The translations under genes and the position numbers were made by a program. A DNA stretch of 64,000 nt from contig DASWJQ010000039.1 in the NCBI GenBank assembly GCA_036397095.1, positions 1 to 64,000 of the forward strand, read 5' to 3'. Positions within the stretch are counted from its first letter, which is position 1; each line of letters opens with the position of its first letter. This document shows positions 40,632-49,118 of the stretch, piece by piece. Source of the DNA: DASWJQ01 sp036397095 (GTDB lineage: Bacteria; Chloroflexota; Anaerolineae; Anaerolineales; E44-bin32). The notes below the pieces were generated by a model, which was not told where the DNA came from, made no database searches, and saw only the letters and a program-made list of their open reading frames with translations.

Positions 40632-41699
40632 TCACCGTTCAGCCACCTGCTTCAGGTAGTCCAGCAGCGCAGCTGGCGCCGTCTCATCGTGCAGGCTCAT
40701 CGCTCGCAGCAAGCCCTTCTGACGCAGCTGCTTCGCCAGCTCACGCTGCTCGACCAGCAGCGTGAGGCAGGCCGCGCCCAGCGCCCGGCTGTCCGCCTCG
40801 GCCACCAAGTAGCCGGCGTCGCCCATCACGGCCGAGGCCAACGGGAGGGCAATGCCGGCCACCGGGGTGCCGCTGGCCAGCGCCCAGCGCAGCTCCTGGC
40901 CGTTGGCACTGGGTCCGGGATGCAGCATGGCGGCGGCCCCGCGCAGCAACGCCGGCAGGTCGGTCCAGGAAATCGGCGGCAGGATGTGCAGGCTGTCCGC
41001 CAGGTCGAGCGACGCAGCCCAGTGCCGGGCGTGGTCGGCCACCGACGGGTCAAGACCGGCCAAGACCAGTGGGTGGGAGTCCCCGACCGAGGCGTCGACC
41101 CAGGTCCAGGCCGCCAGCAGCAGTTCGAGTTCGGCCCGTGACGGCTCGAGCGCCAACACGTAACCGTCAAACAGATCAAAGCGCAGGCGTATCCCCCGGT
41201 CATCGTCGCCGGCGGTCGGGCGAAACTGGCTAGCAACAAACGGCGGTAGCAGGCGATCCGGAGGGGGGCCTAAATCGACGCCGGCCAGATCCTGCCAGCG
41301 GTAGCGGCCGGCAGCCCCCAAGGCCCCGGCGCTGGCCATGGCCCGACGCAAACGCTCGGCCAGGCCGCTCTCCCGGGGAGGCCAGCCAGTCTGCTCGATG
41401 AGGACAGGCAACGGGCTGCGCAAGGGCGCCGACGCCTCCAAGCTGAGCAACAGGTCGGCGCCCGCTCGCTGGGCAGCCGGCGCCAACCGCCATTGTTGGA
41501 ACCTCCAATGGCCAAGTGACCCAGGGCCAACCGGAACCTGCTCGACGTGCCCCTCCGCGTCCATCGGGCCCGGGGTTATCCAGCTGACTTGCAGGTCGGG
41601 CTCGTGCGCCCGCAGTTGAGCTAGCAGCTCAGCCGCCCGCCAGGCCAGCCGACCCGAAGGCTTGTGCGCCACCCCCCAGCCATCCACTGCCAGATGCAT
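40632..41699 (-). CDS. GT4-like glycosyltransferase
   Basis: Probable GT-B fold glycosyltransferase of 355 residues. The C-terminal half has the family layout: HPLVLAGLDPSV, SLHILPPISWTDLPALLRGA, AAMLHPGPSANGQELRWALA and SGTPVAGIALPLASAVMGDA, then a helix for nucleotide-sugar binding. The classic E-x7-E is reduced (NGQELRWALASG). The ATG at 41699 begins a family-like MHLAVDGWGVAHKPSGRLAW; an ATG 24 bases earlier is also open. It diverges from the GntR regulator. Sugar and acceptor are unknown. Confidence 0.75.
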   Translation of the reverse strand: MHLAVDGWGVAHKPSGRLAWRAAELLAQLRAHEPDLQVSWITPGPMDAEGHVEQVPVGPGSLGHWRFQQWRLAPAAQRAGADLLLSLEASAPLRSPLPVLIEQTGWPPRESGLAERLRRAMASAGALGAAGRYRWQDLAGVDLGPPPDRLLPPFVASQFRPTAGDDDRGIRLRFDLFDGYVLALEPSRAELELLLAAWTWVDASVGDSHPLVLAGLDPSVADHARHWAASLDLADSLHILPPISWTDLPALLRGAAAMLHPGPSANGQELRWALASGTPVAGIALPLASAVMGDAGYLVAEADSRALGAACLTLLVEQRELAKQLRQKGLLRAMSLHDETAPAALLDYLKQVAER

Positions 41700-41795
41700 T
41701 GCCACCGCCCGCGAACACGCCACCGGTTGGCCCCAGTGTACGCCAGGCCCTCCTCCGCCTCCACTGTCGGCGCCTCCATTTTGCGGGCCAACTAC

Positions 41796-41824
41796 TTGAC
41801 AGGCGCCCAGAATCTGTCTATAGT
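41796..41824 (+). promoter_or_regulatory. Consensus sigma-70-type promoter of the gntR gene
   Basis: TTGACA (41796-41801), 17 bases, then TATAGT (41819-41824). The predicted start near 41831 falls at the edge of the operator dyad. Confidence 0.85.
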
Positions 41825-41831
41825 GGTTCCG

Positions 41832-41864
41832 TTGACATGTAACATTTCAGATGTAACATGTCAA
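41832..41864 (+). promoter_or_regulatory. GntR operator dyad
   Basis: Perfect 9-base inverted arms TTGACATGT (41832-41840) and ACATGTCAA (41856-41864). Inside them are two direct copies of the palindromic ATGTAACAT (41836-41844 and 41851-41859), 15 bases apart. The position just downstream of the -10 box fits repression by the GntR/FCD protein encoded next. No second copy was found elsewhere in the cluster. Confidence 0.8.
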
Positions 41865-41912
41865 CTTTGCCCCTGAGGTCAGGTACCCACCCTGGAGGGA
41901 GGGACCGGGACG

Positions 41913-42602
41913 ATGAGCGAATTGTTCTCCGAGCTCAAATCAACCGATCTGACCGAACAGACCTACTCCGTCATCAAGGACCGGATTCTCGCCCGACAAC
42001 TGCATCCGGGCGAGCGCATTTCGGTGGCCGACGTGGCCCATGCGCTGGGGGTCAGCCGTACGCCAGTCACCGTGGCGCTCAAGCAGCTGGCCGCCGAAGG
42101 CCTGGTGGCCATCGTGCCGCGCGTCGGCACCTTCGTCAGCCGGCTGACCGAGCGCGATGTCGAAGAGATTTTCGAGACCCGCCGGCTGATCGAAGGCTAC
42201 GCCATCCGTCGCCTGTTTGAGTTGGGCAAGGTCGACGAGTACCTGCAGGCGATCGAAGGGCCGCTGGCCCGCATGGATCATGCTACCGAGGACGACGACT
42301 ACGCGGACTACCAGACCTTCATCGATGCCGACCGCGATCTGCACATGATTCTGGTCGAGTTCTCGGGCAATCAGCGTCTGATCGAGATTTACCGCGAACT
42401 TAACGTGCACGTCCATATCACTCGCGCCCACTATATGCAAAGCATCGAAAACGCGCGCGAGGCTCGGCAGGAGCACGACTCCGTGATTGATGCGCTCTCC
42501 CACGCCGGCCCGGCCGAAGCCGAAAGCCGGCTTCTGACCCACATTGACAACGTCTGCCGACGCATCCTCGACCTGGTCGAGGAATTGGGTGGCGAGCTGT
42601 AA
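41913..42602 (+). CDS. GntR-family regulator, FCD (FadR) subfamily
   Basis: Ligand-responsive repressor of 229 residues. The winged-helix domain (about 12-75) carries LTEQTYSVIKDRILARQLHP, GERISVADVAHALGVSRTPV and LKQLAAEGLVAIVPRVGTFV. The all-helical FCD domain (about 80-225) has ETRRLIEGYAIRRLFE, a metal/ligand-type FIDADRDLHMILVEFSGN, and HDSVIDALSHAGPAEAESRL. FCD regulators usually sense carboxylate or sugar-acid metabolites, matching the catabolic genes that follow. It is first of the cluster and probably autoregulated through the operator in its own leader. The stop overlaps the next start (TAATG). Confidence 0.93.
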   Translation: MSELFSELKSTDLTEQTYSVIKDRILARQLHPGERISVADVAHALGVSRTPVTVALKQLAAEGLVAIVPRVGTFVSRLTERDVEEIFETRRLIEGYAIRRLFELGKVDEYLQAIEGPLARMDHATEDDDYADYQTFIDADRDLHMILVEFSGNQRLIEIYRELNVHVHITRAHYMQSIENAREARQEHDSVIDALSHAGPAEAESRLLTHIDNVCRRILDLVEELGGEL

Positions 42603-43408
42603 TGGGCCGAGCGGCCGACCGCGTAATGACCGGACTGCCTTCCCTCTTCCGGCTCGACCAGCAGGTTGCCATCGTCACCGGCGGCGGCCGCGGGCTGGGT
42701 CTGGCGATGGCACAGGCGCTTAGTGAGGCCGGCGCCGCCGTCGCCATCTTCGAGGTCGACCGGGAGACGGGCCAGGCCGCCGCCGAGGGCCTGACGGCCG
42801 CCGGCGGGCGATCATGGGCCATGCCGGTGGACGTCGGCCGGGCCGACCAAATCGAAGCGGCGCTCGATCGATGCGAAGCCGAGTTGGGACAACCCACCAT
42901 TCTGGTCAACAACGCCGGCGTCACCAGCAACTCGCCGTTCGAAGATCTACCGGCCGACGATTGGCAACGAGTCATCGACATCAATCTGGGCGGTGTTTTC
43001 CGCACCACGCAGGCGCTAGGCCGGCGGTTGATGGAAGGCGGCGCCGGCGGTTCGATCATCAACGTCGCTTCCATTTCGGGTCTGGTCGGCAATCGTGGCG
43101 GCAACAACAGCCACTACTGCGCCAGCAAGGGCGGCGTCATCGCATTGACCCGCTCGCTCGCAATCGAGTGGGCGCCGCACGGCATCCGCTTGAACGCCAT
43201 CGCACCCGGCTACTTCGTCACCCCCATGACCGACCAGCTCAGAATCCGAGATGCCCGCTTTTATCAGGAGCTGGTCGACCGTGTGCCGCTTGGCCGTTTT
43301 GGTCAGGGGTCGGATCTGGCCGGCGCCGTTGTCTTCCTGGCCAGCCAGGCGTCGGCCTTTGTCACCGGCCACACCCTGGTCGTCGACGGCGGCTACACGG
43401 CCTGGTAG
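42602..43408 (+). CDS. Short-chain dehydrogenase/reductase (SDR)
   Basis: NAD(P)-dependent oxidoreductase of 268 residues, classical SDR. The cofactor motif TGGGRGLGLAMAQ is near residue 24, NNAG near 100, and the catalytic Ser-Tyr-Lys set is SISGLVG plus YCASKGG. The tail VTGHTLVVDGGYTAW is typical of sugar/polyol or 3-oxoacyl-type members such as gluconate 5-dehydrogenase and glucose dehydrogenase. The ATG at 42602 couples it to gntR; an in-frame ATG at 42626 is an alternative. Likely oxidises or reduces the imported sugar or a keto-acid derivative. Confidence 0.9.
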   Translation: MGRAADRVMTGLPSLFRLDQQVAIVTGGGRGLGLAMAQALSEAGAAVAIFEVDRETGQAAAEGLTAAGGRSWAMPVDVGRADQIEAALDRCEAELGQPTILVNNAGVTSNSPFEDLPADDWQRVIDINLGGVFRTTQALGRRLMEGGAGGSIINVASISGLVGNRGGNNSHYCASKGGVIALTRSLAIEWAPHGIRLNAIAPGYFVTPMTDQLRIRDARFYQELVDRVPLGRFGQGSDLAGAVVFLASQASAFVTGHTLVVDGGYTAW

Positions 43409-43420
43409 GGAGGAGTACGG

Positions 43421-44422
43421 ATGACCAGCAGCCTCGTCCCCGAACCCGCCGGCATCGCCAGCGTCCCCATGTTGCGGGCGCCCAGCGACCGGCGCAACCG
43501 GATCTTGTCGGCGGCTGCCATCTGGGTGGTGTTGGCGATCTTGATAGTTGCAGCCTCGCTGGTGTCCCCCAACTTCCTGACCACCCGCAACCTGACCGTG
43601 CTGCTCAAACAGGCCGCCCCGCTCGGCGTCCTGGCCGTCGGACAGACAATTGTCATCCTGACCGGCGGCATCGACCTGTCGGTCGCCTCGGTCATGGCCA
43701 CCGTTTCCATCTTCGCCGCCGGCATCACCAATGGCCGGGAGGAATTGGTATGGCCGGTGGTCGCCTTTTGTTTGGTATTCTCGGCGGCCGTTGGTCTGGC
43801 CAACGGCCTGATTGTCACCAAGCTCAAGATCCCGCCCTTCATTGCCACCCTCGGCATGATTCTGATCGTGCAGGGCATCCGCTTCTCCTACTCGGGTGGC
43901 ACGCCGAAAACCTACATTCCTGATGTGCTCCGTTTCTGGGGGCGGGATTCGATTGGACCGGTGCCGATGGCCCTGATCACCTGGCTGCTGATCGCCGGCA
44001 TCGCCACCTTTGTGCTGGCCCGCACGACCTTTGGCCGCCGCTTGTACGCCGTCGGCGGCAACGTGCGGGCAGCCTACCTGGCCGGCGTCAGCGTTGACCG
44101 CATCAAGATCGCCGCCTACACGGTGTGCAGCTTCCTGGCGGGCATCGCCGGTCTGGTGCTGGTCGGCTACGTCGGCACCGCCGACAACTGGCTCGGGGAA
44201 GGCTATGAGCTGAACGCCATCGCCGCCGTCGTCGTCGGCGGCGCCGCCTTTGAGGGCGGCAAGGGCAGCCAACTTGGCACAATCGGCGGCGTGCTCATTC
44301 TGACAGTGCTTTTCAACCTGGTGCTCATGCTCCAGTTTCAGGAGGAATCGCGCAGGATCGTGAAAGGTCTGGTGATCCTGTTTGCGGTCGCCCTCTACGC
44401 CCGCCTACGAACGCGGCGCTAG
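43421..44422 (+). CDS. Ribose-type ABC transporter permease (RbsC-like), first
   Basis: Membrane subunit of a carbohydrate importer, 333 residues with about 8-10 helices. Family motifs are LGVLAVGQTIVILTGGIDLS, LKIPPFIATLGMILIVQGI, VGGNVRAAYLAGVSVDRIKI and NAIAAVVVGGAAFEGGKGSQ. The ribosome site GGAGGAG is strong. Together with the second permease at 47269 it would form a heterodimer around the double ATPase. The binding protein follows. Confidence 0.94.
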   Translation: MTSSLVPEPAGIASVPMLRAPSDRRNRILSAAAIWVVLAILIVAASLVSPNFLTTRNLTVLLKQAAPLGVLAVGQTIVILTGGIDLSVASVMATVSIFAAGITNGREELVWPVVAFCLVFSAAVGLANGLIVTKLKIPPFIATLGMILIVQGIRFSYSGGTPKTYIPDVLRFWGRDSIGPVPMALITWLLIAGIATFVLARTTFGRRLYAVGGNVRAAYLAGVSVDRIKIAAYTVCSFLAGIAGLVLVGYVGTADNWLGEGYELNAIAAVVVGGAAFEGGKGSQLGTIGGVLILTVLFNLVLMLQFQEESRRIVKGLVILFAVALYARLRTRR

Positions 44423-44508
44423 AGGTTGGTCCACGGCTGGGGGCAGCCAATTCATCATCGGAAGGAGGCACCAACTACTACTCTGGCTGGCAATGCACTA
44501 CCCACAAC

Positions 44509-44523
44509 GTGCAAGCGTTGCAC
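44509..44523. promoter_or_regulatory. Short palindrome upstream of the binding-protein gene
   Basis: GTGCAAGCGTTGCAC, two 6-base arms around GCG, in the 129-base gap before the binding-protein gene. It could be an operator or chance; it does not match the GntR operator. Confidence 0.3.
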
Positions 44524-44551
44524 CCAATGACCCCCTAGGAGGACGAGAAAG

Positions 44552-45685
44552 ATGTCTATCCGCAAAAGCATGACTCTGCTGTCCCTGCTCGTGGTGCTGG
44601 CCTTACTGCTGGCAGCCTGCGGGACCGCAACGCAAGCTCCGGCCCCGGTAGTTGAAGAGCCCGCTGCCGAAGAGCCGATGGAAGAGCCGGCCGCAGGGCC
44701 GATCTCGGTTGAGCCCGATGCCGACGGCATGATCGACACCACGCCGTTTGCCAAGGACCCGCCGTACACCATCTGCTTCAGCAACGCCTCGATTGCCAAT
44801 GCCTGGCGCGTCGCCATGGTGCAAAACTTCGAATATGGCATTCAGGAGGCCGAAGAGGCCGGCCTGATCGAGGAGTACCTGTACACCGACGCCAATGACG
44901 ACCCCAACAAGCAGATCGGTGACATCGAAGACCTGCTGACCAAGGGCTGTGACGTGCTGATTATCAGCGCGGCTGCCCAGGATGTGGTCGACCCCGGTGC
45001 CAAGCAAGCGATGGACCAGGGTGTGCCGGTCATCACACTTGACCGTGACGTCAGCAGCCCGGCTAACCGGGTTGCCTACGTTGATGGCGACTCCTGCTTC
45101 ATGGGCACCGCCCAGGCGGAGTGGCTGGTCGAGGAACTGGGCGGCGAGGGCGATATCGTCCTGCTGTCCGGTGTGGCTGGCGCCAGCCCCGCTGAAGAGC
45201 GGCTGCGCTGCGCCCGCGAAGTCTTCGCCGCCAACCCCGGCATCGTTGAACTGGCCCATGCCTACACGGACTGGTCGCCGACTGGCGGTCAGGCCCAGAT
45301 GGAAGCCTGGATCACCCAGTTTGGCGAGCAGATCGACGGCATCTGGTCCGACAGTGCGCTGCAAACCGTGGGCGCAGTCGAGGCCCTGCTGGCCGCCGAA
45401 ATGACGGTCCCACCGATCACCGGTGAGGACTGGGCGCTGTTCCTGCACCAGGCGGTGGACAACGACTTCCCGTTCGCCGGAGTCAGCTTCCCCAACCGCA
45501 TGGGCTACTTTGCAGTCGTCGATGCGCTGGCGCTGCTCCAGGGCGAGCCGATCCCGTTCCACCATCAGGTGGTGGGCATCGTGATCACCATCGAGAACCT
45601 GGACGAGTACTACAACACCAGCATGTCGGATGAGCTTTGGCTCGACATGCTGCCCGAGGTTCGCGAGGAGTTCTACGGCGGCTAA
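44552..45685 (+). CDS. Sugar ABC transporter substrate-binding lipoprotein
   Basis: Lipid-anchored receptor of the importer, 377 residues. Signal MSIRKSMTLLSLLVVLALLL with lipobox LAAC, then a Pro/Glu/Ala tether (about 25-55). The type I periplasmic-binding fold (Peripla_BP_4) starts at PYTICFSNASIANAWRVAM. It contains DVLIISAAAQDVVDP, GVPVITLDRDV, GDIVLLSGVAGASPAEERL, a hinge at DGIWSDSALQTVGAVEALL, and AGVSFPNRMGYFAVVDAL. The ligand pocket residues (Asn, Asp, Arg) fit pentose, hexose or cyclitol binding, but the sugar cannot be fixed. Ribosome site TAGGAGGACGAG. A strong hairpin follows. Confidence 0.93.
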   Translation: MSIRKSMTLLSLLVVLALLLAACGTATQAPAPVVEEPAAEEPMEEPAAGPISVEPDADGMIDTTPFAKDPPYTICFSNASIANAWRVAMVQNFEYGIQEAEEAGLIEEYLYTDANDDPNKQIGDIEDLLTKGCDVLIISAAAQDVVDPGAKQAMDQGVPVITLDRDVSSPANRVAYVDGDSCFMGTAQAEWLVEELGGEGDIVLLSGVAGASPAEERLRCAREVFAANPGIVELAHAYTDWSPTGGQAQMEAWITQFGEQIDGIWSDSALQTVGAVEALLAAEMTVPPITGEDWALFLHQAVDNDFPFAGVSFPNRMGYFAVVDALALLQGEPIPFHHQVVGIVITIENLDEYYNTSMSDELWLDMLPEVREEFYGG

Positions 45686-45710
45686 ATCCCGCCGGCAAGA
45701 CCGAACAAGT

Positions 45711-45745
45711 CTGCTGGCCGGAAGGCTCGGCCTTCCGGCCAGCAG
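45711..45745 (+). promoter_or_regulatory. Strong hairpin between binding-protein and ATPase genes
   Basis: Perfect 15-base arms CTGCTGGCCGGAAGG and CCTTCCGGCCAGCAG with loop CTCGG, followed by GTTTC. In binding-protein operons such structures stabilise the upstream message or terminate part of the transcripts, which raises receptor over ATPase levels. The role here is inferred from position. Confidence 0.75.
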
Positions 45746-45779
45746 GTTTCACCAATCATCTTGGCGTGAGGTGCACGGC

Positions 45780-47279
45780 GTGACCGACCTGATTGAGATG
45801 CGGAACATAACCAAATCCTTCCCTGGCGTGGTCGCCTTGGAAGACGTCTCCTTCAGCTGCCGCGCCGGCGAAGTGCATGCCGTCGTCGGTGAAAACGGCG
45901 CCGGTAAGTCGACCTTGATGAAGGTCCTGGCCGGGGTATACCAACCCGACAGCGGCCAGATCTTGATCGACGGCCAACCTGTGCATATGGCCAGCCCGCA
46001 CGCGGCCCAAGGGCTGGGCATCAGCATCATCTATCAGGAGCTCAATCTGCTGGCCGATATGAACCTGGCCCAAAACGTCTTCCTCGGGCGCGAGCCGCAC
46101 AGCCGGCTCGGCTTGACCGATGACAAAGAACTCGAGGTTCGGGCGCGTGACATCCTTCGCCGGCTGGGTATCGACCTCGATCCCCGCACCCGGCTCGGCC
46201 GGCTCAGCGTCGCCCAGCAGCAGATGGTCGAAATCGCCAAGGCCCTGTCCCTCAACGCCCGTGTGGTCATTATGGACGAGCCGTCGGCCGCCCTTGGTGG
46301 CCGCGACCTGGATTACCTCTTCGACGTCATCCGCGCCCTCAAGGAACAAGGCGTCGGTGTGATCTACATTTCCCACCGCATCGCCGAGGTCTTCACGGTG
46401 GCCGACCGCGTCACGGTCTTCAAGGACGCCAAGGTCGTCGGCACCCACAGCGTCAGCCAGATCGACCGGGGCACCCTGGTACGGCTGATGATCGGCAAGA
46501 CCTTCTCCGAAACCTTCCCGCCGCGCGGCGCTGAGGCCGGACCGGAGGTGCTGCGCGTCGAAAAGCTGTCGGTCAACACCGAGCTGCGCGATGTCAACCT
46601 GGTCGTGCGCGGCGGTGAAATCGTCGGCATCGCCGGACTGGTCGGCGCCGGCCGGACCAAACTGGCTCATGCCATCTTCGGCACCTGCAAATTGGACCAT
46701 GGACTTATTCACATTAATGGCATGCCGAGCCGGATCTCCTCCCCGCGCCATGCGTTGCGCCATCGCATGGGCTTTCTGACGGAAGACCGCAACGCCGAAG
46801 GACTGGTGCTGGGCCAGACCGTGCTGCACAACGCGGCCCTGCCCAGCCTGGGCAATCGCCAGCGCTGGGGGGTAGTCAACCGCAAAGTCGAGCGCGACGT
46901 GATCAACCAGACCACCAGCGGTTTGCGCTTGCGGGCGCCCAGCCTGGCGGCCGAGGTTGAGAACCTGAGCGGTGGCAACCGGCAGAAGGTCGTGCTGGCC
47001 AAGTGGCTGATCAGCCAGCCAGAGCTGCTCATTTTCGATGAGCCAACCCGCGGCATTGACGTCGGCGCCAAGGGCGATATCTGGCAGCTGATGCGCGACC
47101 TGGCCAACGAGGGCAAAGCCATCCTGATGATCTCATCCGAGCTGCCCGAGATTATTGGCATGAGCGACCGGATTTACGTGATGCACAGCGGCACGATCGT
47201 CGGCGAACGCCGGGGGGCCGAAGCCAACGAAGAGGACGTCATGATGCTCGCCACCTACGGCCAAGATCATGGCCACTGA
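45780..47279 (+). CDS. Sugar ABC transporter double ATPase (RbsA/MglA-like)
   Basis: Two fused ATPase domains, 499 residues, the normal length. The first has Walker A GENGAGKSTLMK, signature LSVAQQQMVEIAKALS and Walker B VVIMDEPSAALG, where Ser replaces the usual Thr. The second has a degenerate Walker A (GLVGAGRTKLAHAIF), signature LSGGNRQKVVLAKWL and Walker B LLIFDEPTRGIDVGAK, as usual for this class. GTG at 45780 is chosen because GAGGTG lies six bases upstream. It overlaps the second permease gene by 11 bases. Confidence 0.95.
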   Translation: MTDLIEMRNITKSFPGVVALEDVSFSCRAGEVHAVVGENGAGKSTLMKVLAGVYQPDSGQILIDGQPVHMASPHAAQGLGISIIYQELNLLADMNLAQNVFLGREPHSRLGLTDDKELEVRARDILRRLGIDLDPRTRLGRLSVAQQQMVEIAKALSLNARVVIMDEPSAALGGRDLDYLFDVIRALKEQGVGVIYISHRIAEVFTVADRVTVFKDAKVVGTHSVSQIDRGTLVRLMIGKTFSETFPPRGAEAGPEVLRVEKLSVNTELRDVNLVVRGGEIVGIAGLVGAGRTKLAHAIFGTCKLDHGLIHINGMPSRISSPRHALRHRMGFLTEDRNAEGLVLGQTVLHNAALPSLGNRQRWGVVNRKVERDVINQTTSGLRLRAPSLAAEVENLSGGNRQKVVLAKWLISQPELLIFDEPTRGIDVGAKGDIWQLMRDLANEGKAILMISSELPEIIGMSDRIYVMHSGTIVGERRGAEANEEDVMMLATYGQDHGH

Positions 47280-48270
47280 GATCATCCGGGCCCGACCTCC
47301 AGCCAGCCGGTTTCAGCGGTTGTGGGATGAGCAGCGCGACGTCATCATCATTTACGGCTTGCTGCTGACCATGGTGCTGCTGGCGGCCATCTTCCTGCCC
47401 GACTTCAGGCTCGGCCGCAATCTGTCCAACGTACTGCGCCAGAGCGTGGCGCTGGGTATTGTCAGCATCGGCCAAACGGTCGGTATCCTGATCGGGGGCA
47501 TCGACCTGTCTGTCGGCGCCACCATCAGCCTGGTCAACGTCTACGCCACCGGCTTCATGGCCAACTACACCACGCCGGTCCAGGTGGCCGGCATGGTGGT
47601 GGCCCTGCTGGCACTGGGGTTGGTCATCGGCGCCGTCAACGCCACCGTCATCACCCGGCTGCAGGTGGCCCCTTTCATTGCCACCATGGGCATAGGCGCC
47701 ATCCTGCAGGGCATGGTGCTGCTGTACGCCAAGAAGCCCGGCGGCAGCATCGCCCCCGGCTGGGATTTCTTCGCCTTTGGCATGGTTGGCCCGGTGCCGT
47801 TCCCGGTGATCTTTACCGCGGTGCTGGTGGGCATCACCTGGCTGGCGCTGACTAAGACCGTCTGGGGCCGACACGTCAAAGCCACTGGCGGCAGCGAGCT
47901 GATCGCTCGCCTGTCGGGTGTTGAAACCCGCCGCGTGATGACCTATGCCTATATGTTCTGCAGCTTCATGGCCGCCATGACCGGGCTCTACCTGGCGAGC
48001 CGGATGGGGGCCGGCGACCCCGGTGTCGGCGGTCTCAACTACGACCGCTTCGACCTGGATTCGATTGCCGCTGTGCTGATTGGCGGTACCCGCCTCGGTG
48101 GCGGCAAGGGGAGCGTAATCGGCACGATTGCCGGTGTCCTGATTGTCTCGGTCCTGAACAACATTTTCAACCTGGTCGGCGTCAACCCCTACATTCAATG
48201 GATCATCAAGGGCTTGATCCTGTTGGGCGCGGTCGCTATCTACTCGGCACGCAGCAGCTCCCGGTCGTGA
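47269..48270 (+). CDS. Ribose-type ABC transporter permease, second
   Basis: Second membrane subunit, 333 residues, with the same family markers: ALGIVSIGQTVGILIGGIDL, LQVAPFIATMGIGAILQGMV, ATGGSELIARLSGVETRRVM and DSIAAVLIGGTRLGGGKGSV. The two permeases are related but clearly diverged. The overlap with the ATPase gene indicates translational coupling. The stop TGA overlaps a GTG that may start the next gene. Confidence 0.94.
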   Translation: MATEIIRARPPASRFQRLWDEQRDVIIIYGLLLTMVLLAAIFLPDFRLGRNLSNVLRQSVALGIVSIGQTVGILIGGIDLSVGATISLVNVYATGFMANYTTPVQVAGMVVALLALGLVIGAVNATVITRLQVAPFIATMGIGAILQGMVLLYAKKPGGSIAPGWDFFAFGMVGPVPFPVIFTAVLVGITWLALTKTVWGRHVKATGGSELIARLSGVETRRVMTYAYMFCSFMAAMTGLYLASRMGAGDPGVGGLNYDRFDLDSIAAVLIGGTRLGGGKGSVIGTIAGVLIVSVLNNIFNLVGVNPYIQWIIKGLILLGAVAIYSARSSSRS

Positions 48271-49118
48271 ATCCTTGGCCAATGGACGCCGCCCGCAACT
48301 ACGCCCCAAACGTCAGCTGGCTTTTCCCCGAGCTGCCCTTCGCCGAGCGCCTGGCCTCGGTGAGTGCCTTGGGCTTTCGGGCGATCGAATTCGGTTTCCC
48401 AAGTCAGGCTGATATCGAGGCGCTGGCAGCCGCCCAGCGGCACGACGGGTTGACCATCGTGCTCTTCAACCAGGATGTGCCGGTGTGGGATGGGGCCAAC
48501 CGCGGCTACCTGGTCGACCCGGCCCGCCGCCATGAATTCGATCGCCAGCTCGACCGCGCCCTGGATATCGCCGAGCGGCTGCACGTTGCCAAGATCATGC
48601 TGCCGGCTGGCGTTCGCCTACCGGCGCTTGCTCGGCAAGCCCAGGTCGATTGCCTGCTCGCCAATCTGGCCCTTGCCGCGCCGCGGGCCGCTTCGGCCGG
48701 CGTGCTGCTTACCTTGGAAATGCTCAACCCGGCCGATAACCCGGGCTATTTTCTGGACAGCACCAGCGAAACACTCGATCTGGTCAAGCAAGTTAATCAT
48801 CCCAACATCCGATTTCAATTTGACAGCTACCATGTCCAGCGAATGGAAGGCGACCCAGTCGAGCGGCTGGCGGGCATCGGCCCCTGGTTGGGCCACGTGC
48901 AGTTCGCCGATGAGCCGGGACGACACGAGCCGGGCACTGGCAAAATCGATTTCAACCGCCTGACCAGATGGCTGGCCGATGAGGGCTACCACGATTGGAT
49001 CGGGCTTGAGTACGTACCCCAACAACCCGGGGCGGCCGCGCTGGCCTGGTGCTTGCCGGCCACCCCGGCCTCCGACCCCACCAACATCCAAGCAAACGCC
49101 ACAAGGAGGCAAGAATGA
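48267..49118 (+). CDS. TIM-barrel isomerase, hydroxypyruvate isomerase/IolE-IolI-like
   Basis: A xylose-isomerase-like TIM barrel of 283 residues. NVSWLFPELPFAERLASVSA followed by LGFRAIEFGFP is the typical opening of hydroxypyruvate isomerases. Metal ligands are suggested by LLTLEMLNPADNPGYFL (Glu), IRFQFDSYHVQRMEGD (Asp and His), HVQFADEPGRHEPGTG (His, Asp) and IGLEYVPQ (Glu). Start is GTG 48267, overlapping the permease stop as GTGA, or ATG 48282. Members isomerise hydroxypyruvate/tartronate semialdehyde or inositol intermediates; the beta-hydroxyacid dehydrogenase downstream fits the first option. Confidence 0.85.
   Translation: MNPWPMDAARNYAPNVSWLFPELPFAERLASVSALGFRAIEFGFPSQADIEALAAAQRHDGLTIVLFNQDVPVWDGANRGYLVDPARRHEFDRQLDRALDIAERLHVAKIMLPAGVRLPALARQAQVDCLLANLALAAPRAASAGVLLTLEMLNPADNPGYFLDSTSETLDLVKQVNHPNIRFQFDSYHVQRMEGDPVERLAGIGPWLGHVQFADEPGRHEPGTGKIDFNRLTRWLADEGYHDWIGLEYVPQQPGAAALAWCLPATPASDPTNIQANATRRQE

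Noticed and set aside
41838..43408. Prophage or integrative element boundary at the start of the catabolic cluster
   Set aside because: No integrase, no tRNA-associated direct repeat and no clear change in base composition around 41.7 kb.
44509..44523. Second operator of the GntR regulator before the binding-protein gene
   Set aside because: The GTGCAA-gcg-TTGCAC palindrome shares no sequence with the ATGTAACAT dyad. It is listed only as a weak, unassigned palindrome.
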